From Brugia malayi (lineage: Eukaryota > Nematoda > Chromadorea > Rhabditida > Onchocercidae), in contig NW_025062478.1 in the NCBI RefSeq assembly GCF_000002995.4, positions 9,683,001 through 9,747,000 of the forward strand: DNA of 64,000 bases, in the 5' to 3' direction. Below the pieces are notes generated by a model that had not been told where the DNA came from, made no database searches, and worked only from the letters and a program-made list of their open reading frames with translations. Of this stretch, positions 56,301-64,000 are shown piece after piece (the first letter of the stretch is position 1; each line of letters begins with the position of its first letter). Made by a program: the position numbers and the translations under genes.

Positions 56301-57505
56301 CTAAAAATGAATCATCGAAACAATTAAATTATAAGCTAATTAATGTAAATTTTTAAAAGTTGCAAAAGTTTTTTTGAAAAAACATTAAATTTTTATTTGA
56401 AATTAACAATTTTTACTTCAAACATTTAACATTATATTATCATTTAATATTATTATTGTAAAACTGACCAAATTGTTTAGCCATAAAACTTTCAATTGGT
56501 CCAGTAGCCATAACAACTCGTTGTGTCATCATATCTTCCTTTTGCTTAATGTGACAGGTTATCATATCTGTACTAACTTGAAAATTTCGAACAATATTCT
56601 CGACTGGGCCACTGCTCAAACTATTGAAAACAATAACTGTCAAAAGATTTTGACCATTTTTACCCAAAGCGCCAAAGAGAACACATATAATTGCACATCG
56701 AAATAGCTGCAAAGAAATAATTTATTGTCTTAATTCATCAAAAAAAAAAAATAATTAAAATTTTGTTTTTTAATTTATACTTATTTAATTTAATTTTATA
56801 GTTTGCTTTTTTTTTTTTTAAATTCCACTTATTTAATTTAATTATGCTAATCTAATTAATGTGTGTTAACGAAAAAACAATTTTCTTTTTTTGTTTATTG
56901 TTCAAATTTGATAAGAAATATAAAGAATAGCACCGGACTGATTGCAAATGTTATTGAACAAGCAAGAATAAGTGACCATTTTAAGATTTGTTCCGCAATT
57001 TTATCAAATTCAGCAAAATTAATTTGATACCAAGCTAGAAAATTAGAAAGTTAAAATTGAATAATTTAAAAATTTAAAAAAGCTAAATTATTAATTCTGT
57101 GATTATTGTCATAAAAAAGGACATAGTTTACTGTTTGAAGATATTTTTATTAAATAAATTAAACATAGCTTGGTATTTGAAGATATTTTTATTAAATAAA
57201 TTATTTTCGAAATCAAAACAAAGTCAAAATTAATATTAAAATTTAACATAATTTTGATATATTTCAGGAAATTTAAAATGATTTTTTTAGAAAAAACATA
57301 AAAACAATAAATTTTTTTTTCTGAAATATTAACCAAATTTGTATAATAAAATAGCAATCAGAAATCCAACAGGAAAATTAATAAAAATTCTTAGCCAATG
57401 ATAATCATAAACACCACTGTAAAAAAAAATATCAATAAATTTTGAACGGCCAAGTCGAATTCTTCGCTCTTCTCGATAAGGCTCAATGAATAATTTGTCA
57501 AACAT
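50348..57505 (-). CDS. SPE-42/SPE-49-like DC-STAMP-domain sperm membrane protein with C4C4 RING
   Basis: Seventeen exons, 767 aa, in transcript order: 57505-57334, 57034-56934, 56706-56469, 56126-56002, 55543-55481, 55327-55214, 54933-54838, 54559-54464, 54204-54076, 53958-53863, 53480-53242, 53080-52960, 52773-52714, 52460-52284, 51844-51642, 51297-51120, 50443-50348. N-terminal membrane segments (VGFLIAILLY; ILKWSLILACSITF; CAIICVLFGALG) are followed by GQNLLTVIVFNSLSSGPVEN, a DCST-family landmark. An extracellular helical region follows, then further membrane segments around 420, 500 and 590-620. FWHIDRKRKNEGKIFLHPL is typical of the DC-STAMP-like domain. The C-terminal RING has eight cysteines (698, 701, 713, 716, 721, 724, 732, 735). 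Length and domain order match C. elegans SPE-42 and SPE-49, sperm proteins required for fertilisation. Which of the two is closer cannot be told here. Exon 2 ends at ccg|gtgcta, the only phase-compatible donor. Confidence 0.88.
55727..55856. repeat. (GA)n tracts in an intron of the SPE-42-like gene
   Basis: Three GA-rich runs (gagaaagagagagagagaga; gaagagagagagagagagaa; aagaaagagagagagggaca) lie between exons 4 and 5. On the sense strand they are CT-rich, well upstream of the acceptor at 55544-55545. Confidence 0.85.
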
Positions 57506-58645
57506 TTATTTTTTTTCTTAAAAAAAAATCAGCCAAGCATCAAAATGAAGAAATGATTCAATAACAATTATTTCTTCATTCTCTTATAAAATATATTAAA
57601 ATTAAATGCGACAAAAAAATTTTTTTTTTTTGAAATAAAATGACAAATTTACATTATATATAACATTCAAATAATTTTACCTCTCAATGAAATTAAATTT
57701 GCTAACAATAACAAAGGAAAAATTTCTGTAAATTAATCCATAAATGAATTTACTTTAATAAATTTAAATATTAGTAAAAGTTCATATTACAAATTATATA
57801 TTTTGTAGTCATATACAAATAAATAAACATAGACACAATTAATATTATTTAATAAACACTGCAAAATCGCAAGATTAATTAATTATAAAATTAAATTTAT
57901 AAAGGTGACAACAATTATAATACAGACAATGTTAACTACAAAGCTTAAAAAATTATTACTCAAATGGAAACAAATGTAAATTAATTATAAATTAATGAAA
58001 ATAATAAAAAATTATGAAAAAAAAAAAAAAAAAACGGAAAGAAGGAATATAAACTATTCGTTTATCTAATAATTATTACACAAACAATAATTATTAATAT
58101 TATCGAAAAAAATAAATAAATAAATAAAAGTGAAAATTAAAATTAATCTTATTCTTTATACTCTTTGAAATTTTATATTCTAGTTAAAAACTGTTTTGTT
58201 AATAAAGTAATCGATGCAGTGTAAAGATAATCCATCAGCAGAATTATAATTTTTTTCTTTGTCATTCTTTTTTCATAAACTGAATAATAACTTTGGAATT
58301 TTTCGATACTATTATGTTTACAAAATTTAATAAATCAAACGTTTAATATCGTTAATGAACCAATTTCTCTCAAATTGTATTTTCCACTTTTTTTTTTTTT
58401 ATTTGCTTCTTATTATAAAACTTTTGGAGAAATATTCTAATTACAAAAAATTTTGCTAATTAGACTGTGTAATTTTTGATTTTTTTTTTCTTTCTTTCAT
58501 ACATTCTTACATTTAAATAATATCAAATTTGACATAAAATAGTTTAAAAAGAGTTTTGTTTCGTTTAATTTGCATTTTATACTATCTTTTTTTTTTTATT
58601 TTGCATTATTTTAGTTGCATTTCAAAACAAACAGATTGCAAATTT
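57506..58645. other. Spacer between TGF-beta ligand 2 and SPE-42-like gene
   Basis: About 1.1 kb, very AT-rich, with no coding signal. It should contain the SPE-42-like promoter and the ligand 2 3' UTR. Confidence 0.5.
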
Positions 58646-60483
58646 TTAAATTACGCAACCACATTCCATCACTTTGACATTTTCTAGTACACGATTAAAT
58701 TCAGTACCATTTCTAAATTCCACAATCTAAAAACATTTGCTATCATTATGTCAAAAACTGCAAACAAAAAGCATGGCCAAATGTTTTTTATTTTTTTTTT
58801 TTTTAATGAAATAATAAATGCTTAATTTTTTTTTGAGAAATAATCAAATTAAAATTTAACAATTAGCTTATTCTTCTAACTTATAAGAAAGCTTTTATAA
58901 CATATCAGCAGCAACAATGATAATATTATTCTCAAATTTAATTTATATTTTATAGAATTTTGAATTTGATTTATAAACAAAATGTTAAAATACGAAAAAA
59001 TAATAAAAGTGACCTCAACAGATGACCATTTAATTGGTATGCAACAAGATAATCGTCGTCGGAATGGACTTTCTGGATGATTAATTCTGTCTTGCAAAAT
59101 TAATGCATCACGATCATTAGTCTCAATTTGCATATTGCATTCGCCATCACAAAAATTCATGTTAAATCTGTTTAAAAAAAAATGAAATTTAAATTCATAT
59201 ATAGATATATGAGGAAATTTTAAATGAATGACAATAAATATTTTAGATGAAATGTTTACAAATGAAATATTATATTAACAAATTTTATATTTCACAATTT
59301 TTTACTTCCATAATTTTAATATTTCTTCATTTCTCATAGTATATAAATTAGATTAAATGAAATCTTTCATTACTTAAAATTAATAAAATATATTTACAAA
59401 CACATACATACCCTGATGGCCTAATAATATTATCCATGCCGTGCTCATGAAAATCAAAATATACACTTTTTAAGCAACAAAATCCGCTATTACAATTTTG
59501 GTCAGTGGCCCGTTTTTTCCGAATATTCCTGCGTCCTAAAAAAAAAATATAATTGCAAATGCATTTGATAAATTGATAATATAAATCTGATAATAAATTG
59601 TCAATAAATAAATTGATAATATGAATCTGATAATAAATTGCAAATATGAAAAGCAATTTTTTAATCATCTATTGAATTGATAAATTTAATTACAGTGTAA
59701 ATTGAAATAACTATTTCAAAAAGTCACTACCGTCATTTGGATTATATCTCAAAAAAAAAACTCCAGAAAAAATTTTTTAATTTGTAGAAATTTTAAAATT
59801 CTGAATAACATTTGCTACAGATCTTTGCTTACTGTAACTCTTACAGAATTGTCATAAATCGACTGTAGCTTCCACCTGAATCACTAGAAGAATTGTATTT
59901 GCTAATTAATCTGTCAAATCCAATACTACGTTTGATATTTTGATGAATTGGCATTGCAAGCATTTTCTGAAAAAAAAAAAAATTTGCAACAAATTAGTGA
60001 ATAGTGCACTAATAGAAAAATAATAATTCATTTATTTTAAATAAATTATTTTGTTAAGCGAAAATAACATTGAATTTGAGAAACTTTGCTTTAAAAGTTA
60101 AATTAAGCGTTATTTTGAGGTAGGATTAAATTTCTATTTGACTTTTTCATTATGTATTATTTTCCAAGAAAATGATTTATAAGAGAAAATAGATTAGTAT
60201 GATGGAAAAAATCAACAAAATGACAAAAATTGAAACATTGGAAGAAAATATGAGTGTCTTAGCTTTGTCAGAAAAATCAATCTTATCAGCTAGTAAAAGA
60301 AATTAAAAACAATACTTTATTTGCTTTAAATAATTTATTGCCAGAAGAACATGGCAATGACGATGATAATGGCAGATTTGGTGATATTGATAATGATACG
60401 AATGATTGTTCATTGATTTGATAAGTTAAACAAAAAAGGATCATTGCAATGAGCAAAGTTAATTTCACCGGAAACTGAAACAT
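58646..60483 (-). CDS. TGF-beta superfamily ligand 2, with very short prodomain
   Basis: Five exons in transcript order: 60483-60316, 59966-59876, 59535-59412, 59167-59014, 58726-58646; 205 aa. Residues 1-21 form a signal peptide (KLTLLIAMILFCLTY), which sets the start. The furin-type site RKKR at 92-95 releases a 110-residue mature domain with nine cysteines: C101, C106-C107, FCDGEC, SCCIPIKW, ECGCVI. Exon phases of the mature part (2, 0) equal those of ligand 1, and KVMECGCVI parallels KVEECGCVI there, so the two are paralogues. The prodomain is only about 70 residues after the signal peptide and shows none of the LAP-like sequence of ligand 1. Either it is truly reduced or upstream exons are missed, but exon 1 already carries the signal peptide. 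Confidence 0.87.
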
Positions 60484-61002
60484 TTATTACTCATAGACAA
60501 ATAATTACATTTATTTCAGACATAAATATGGCTAATCGACAATTGATAACAGGAAAAAAAAAGAAAGAACACTATCCGGCGTCAATTTATTTGAAAGTTT
60601 ATTTACATTTATATACCATCATAATATCACCTTTCCAATTTTGTTCGAATGCTTTCTTGCAAAAGTAATATTTTTCTTTTAAAATAAAAAAAGATAATTT
60701 TTTTTTAAAAGAAAAAGAAAAAATTCGGCTATAAATGAACTGTAATTTTTGAAATTAAATTGAAGAAATTTTATTTTAAAAATTTAGTATATAATTTGAT
60801 TTATAAAAATAGATTTTAGAATAATAAAATAATCCAATGTTAAATATCGTAAAATAGTGATAAAAACAATAAGTAATAATTGTCACTTTTATAGTTTGAC
60901 AACAAATTAATTAGCTCATTTCATTTAATCGAATTTAAATCAAACAAAATTGCTATCACATATTGTAGAGTAAAACTTTTACTGTGTTAAATCAAAAAAT
61001 GA

Positions 61003-61190
61003 TACGTATACATACATACGTATATATACACATACACGCACACACACACACCTACAGTTATACTCACATGGACATACACAATACACACATCTACACATAC
61101 ACGCATGTATATATATATACACATTCATAGACATGCACACATACATGTACACGTAAACATACACATACACACACACATACACAGATGTAT
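61003..61190. repeat. CA/TA-rich microsatellite
   Basis: About 190 bp of acatacacacac-type sequence with tatatata inserts. The minus-strand open frame through it reads Val-Tyr-Val-Cys repeats and is an artefact of the repeat. Confidence 0.9.
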
Positions 61191-62570
61191 TTTCATTCGT
61201 TTCAGCTGGAAATATTTCAAAAGTTATTGCTCTTTTTAACTGTGGCGGTTTTTTTCATTTTATTTTTTGCTGAGTTATTGTTAAATTAATTAAATTTGTA
61301 ATCTATTTATTTACTTATCAAACAACTTTAATACCATCATACCGTAATCAGCTTTTGATGGTAACTGTAAAATTTGATTGTTGTGATTCGATGGTTACTT
61401 CAAATTTCATCAGACGTTGTGGTTTCCTACAAAAATGTTTCGAAAACTTTCAAATGTTATTAAATTGTAAATTAATCCTTTACTTATGTTTATTAATAGC
61501 ATTTAAAAATATTATTTTTTATTGAATCAAAAATAATAACATTGGTTTAAGAATTAAATTAGAGTGTAAAAACCTAGAAATTTTTTTTTACATTCGAAAT
61601 AACAAAGCTTCTTTTCAATCTGTTGAAATTTCAGAAAAAAGTATTATTTGCAAGGAGGTTAGACCGTTTTAGGAAGTTCATTATGTGCTACACGGGAAAT
61701 GTTACAAGCCCGGACAGGGCAATAAATCGTATATTTTCAGGAGAATTGGTTTGGTCATAATGTCAAATATTAATTGATGATAATTGCTACCTCGAAAAAA
61801 TCTACTGAACTCAATGGGATGCTTCATTATTAGATTTTGTTAAGTTTTTGCTGTTGAAAAATTTCGTTTTTTCAAGCTTCAAAAAATTTGGAGTCTGTTT
61901 TAATTGGTAGGCTAAAATACTGGAACTGTAAATATATCCCATTATTTATCAAGATCTTTCGATTAAATAATGTTTCAAGAATTGTTAAAAAATGAAACAA
62001 ATTTTGTACAAGGAAATCATAGATTTTCTTTGCAGTAATGGTGCAGATAACTGGACATTGGTTACTTTTTGTCAATGAGTTCTTCCTTTGACCATGCTAT
62101 ATTTCTATTTCTCTTCTCATTGGGTAACATTTTATTCTGTTAATTTAGTGTGTTGGGATAAACATTATGTCATTGTTACCGATTATGCAAAACATTGCTG
62201 CAAATTGTGATCTTTTGCTTCGTTGGCTCATTGACGCTCTTTTAAAGAAATTACATAGCTTAATCAGATCACAAAGAAAGAAAAAAACAAATGAAAAATC
62301 CCTCCTCCCTCTATCCCCTCCTTCCTCAAAAGAAAAAAAGAGAAAGAATTTAACTCTAAAATAAAAACATTACAAATAGATTAGCACATAAGTAGATACT
62401 ACAAAGAAAGATAAAGAAGAAGTAACTAGTACAACATAATGGATCATCAACTCGTTATCAGCTATAAATAATATATATATGGTGGGTTACAGAAAGTCAA
62501 GAAGAAACCTCAACGTCGTTATATGTAGCATGTTACATTTAATCATCGCGGGGAAGTCATACTTGCACAT

Positions 62571-62683
62571 GATGCCACATCTGCATATGATGGCCATATC
62601 TGTACGTGATAGCCATGTCTGGATGTGATGGTCATGTCCGCACGTGATGGCGATATTTGCAAATGATGACCACATCTATACTG
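62571..62683. repeat. 19-bp minisatellite, six diverged copies
   Basis: Units beginning gatg/gata start at 62571, 62589, 62608, 62627, 62646 and 62665, for example gatagccatgtctggatgt and gatggtcatgtccgcacgt. They are GC-richer than the surroundings. Confidence 0.85.
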
Positions 62684-63659
62684 TCGCGGATCATAATATT
62701 GCGAAACTCTAAATTATTATTGTAGGAGTTGAGGATATGAGTAAGAAATATGTTCTTGAAATGTTGCAAATAATGCTTGTAACTCGTTGTTTCCAATCTT
62801 ATGTTTAATCTGTATACGGTACCACCTCCTCATTTAGTTGACCTCATTATTGTGTGTCGCTTAACAACTTTTACTTAATTGATGTCCTTTGTGGCTTGTC
62901 AACTAGTAATTAGATTTGCTTGTAAACCAGGTCAACAGCCTTTGTTAGACCGATTAATATTTCGGCAGGTTAATCTCTTATTGTAAATGATATACTTTTT
63001 TTATGCATATTACTTGCTATATAATAAGGTTACTCTTACTGAGATGGAATACTATGTGCTTTGACCAAGAACCAGGAGAGTTCAACTTCAATTTTTCTCT
63101 ATCAGGTTATTGTACTATTGCTTCTGTTAATTCTTATATTCCTCTGTTATCACACATATTTCATCTACATCCAACGAATCTCCCTAAGATCAACAATCTC
63201 TCCCAAAATAATAATTAAACATTCAAATCTTCCACGACACACACATCGCGGATACACGTGAAAGCCATATTTGAATATCGCGGATAAATAACAGGAGCAA
63301 CCGGGAATGAACTGTGCACCAAATTCGGAACGAGGTGGTCTCTTGGTATGAAGATTTAAAGACATTTGTTATAAGAGAAATTATCAGTCCGCTTTTTTTC
63401 ACTATTGTATCTTTTGATTGGCAAAGCATTTATGAATAAAATTTTATTGCTACACAAACAAAAAAAAAAAAATTAAATGATTGTTTTTAACAGGTTTCAA
63501 CAAGGTTGAATTTTGCTGTTGAAAGTAAATAAGTAAATAAATGTAATCGTATAAATAAAGAGACTGGGTAGACTTTTTACAGCATTTTATTATTCATGTT
63601 GCATCGATTTATCCATTTATTTATTTATTTATTTTTTTTTTTTCATTCTGTTTTAGATT

Positions 63660-63957
63660 ATGCAACATTCTTCGGTGAAACCAGTACCATTAAATAATCT
63701 TTTAAAACGAACGGAAAATGCTAAAGGTGGTGGTACAAGTTTGGAGGACGGACAGAATACATTTCGATCTATTGTAATGCAAACAGGTGTTTTACATGAT
63801 CAAAAAGGCACAGTTTATGTTGAATTTGGTTCAACGAAAATTATTTGCTCAGTTGATGGACCAAAAGAAATAACGAAAAGTGCAGATGTCGACCCGACGG
63901 AAGGACAAATTTATGTTTTCTTGAAGAATATTTCAGCAGAAAGCAATTCTCTCTCAG
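63660..63957 (+). CDS. Exosome RNase PH-like subunit, first exon (MTR3/EXOSC6-like)
   Basis: First coding exon of a gene that continues beyond the window: ATG 63660-63662 to ctctcag|gtattt at 63957, 99 codons plus one base. An acceptor (ctgttttag at 63648-63656) lies three bases before the ATG, as expected for a spliced-leader trans-splice site. The product shows the start of an RNase PH fold: FRSIVMQTGVLHDQKGTVYV followed by EFGSTKIICSVDGPKEI. The SVDGPKE strand is closest to the MTR3/EXOSC6 branch of eukaryotic exosome ring subunits, though RRP41-type is possible. Family role: structural, usually non-catalytic subunit of the RNA exosome in nucleus and cytoplasm. Truncated by the window edge. 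Confidence 0.8.
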
Positions 63958-64000
63958 GTATTTGTATTTTTTTTTTCAGCTTTTTAAAATATTCCACAAA

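Larger units (their letters stand above)
60484..63659. other. Intergenic region between divergent TGF-beta ligand 2 and exosome gene
   Basis: About 3.2 kb, less AT-rich than the rest from about 61200 on. It holds a CA/TA microsatellite (61003-61190), a 19-bp minisatellite (62571-62683), and three tcgcggat strings (62684-62692, 63245-63253, 63276-63284). Short open frames exist (for example 62167-62364 +, 63165-63365 -) but none has splice-linked partners or a recognisable product. Confidence 0.5.

Noticed and set aside
56473..56706. Plus-strand open frame of 77 codons
   Set aside because: Antisense shadow of exon 3 of the SPE-42-like gene.
60979..61182. Minus-strand open frame rich in Val, Tyr and Cys
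   Set aside because: It is the translation of the CA/TA microsatellite.
62167..62364. Plus-strand open frame of 65 codons with a Lys/Ser/Pro-rich tail
   Set aside because: It has an ATG but no recognisable motif, and I found no linked exons.
63165..63429. Two overlapping minus-strand open frames with several cysteines
   Set aside because: They overlap a diverged satellite region and show no signal peptide or splice partners.

Overview
The window is eukaryotic, strongly AT-rich DNA with many poly-A and poly-T tracts. Its genes are built from short exons (about 60-280 bases) joined by AT-rich GT-AG introns. Gene content points to a nematode: a SPE-42/SPE-49-type sperm membrane protein, a worm-type tau-tubulin-kinase-like kinase, a nematode-style anion-selective Cys-loop channel, and likely trans-splice acceptors just upstream of some start codons. 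The base composition suggests an AT-rich clade, perhaps a spirurid relative; that is inference. I saw no bacterial genes, tRNA, rRNA or CRISPR array.

Layout. (1) 1-1150 (+): the 3' end of an unrecognised gene. (2) 1151-10848: a long stretch with no supportable gene. (3) 10849-17818 (+): a complete 12-exon ligand-gated ion channel of 558 residues, with an EGF-like module between the signal peptide and the receptor domain. (4) 18491-18900: five copies of an 82-bp satellite. (5) 18950-31961 (-): three tandem paralogues (A, B and C from left to right) of an orphan alpha-helical family with matching exon structure. A and B end in a membrane segment; C does not. (6) 33655-37000 (-): a CK1/TTBK-like kinase. 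(7) 40863-42506 (-): a 90-residue secreted peptide with eight cysteines. (8) 47097-60483 (-): two TGF-beta-type ligand genes flanking a 17-exon SPE-42/SPE-49-like gene. (9) 63660 to the end (+): the first exon of an exosome RNase PH-like subunit.

All exon models were made by eye. I required GT/AG sites, a continuous frame and family similarity, and every complete model closes in frame. The most unusual structural feature is that several introns of unrelated genes carry tandem duplications spanning their own 3' splice site and the start of the next exon. The best cases are the 5 x 109 bp array in paralogue B, the intron of the first TGF-beta gene, and the last intron of the kinase. Functionally the window mixes secreted signalling (two TGF-beta ligands, the Cys-rich peptide, the channel) with genes whose nematode relatives are often sperm-expressed (SPE-42-like, TTBK-like). 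Whether paralogues A-C belong to that set is unknown.
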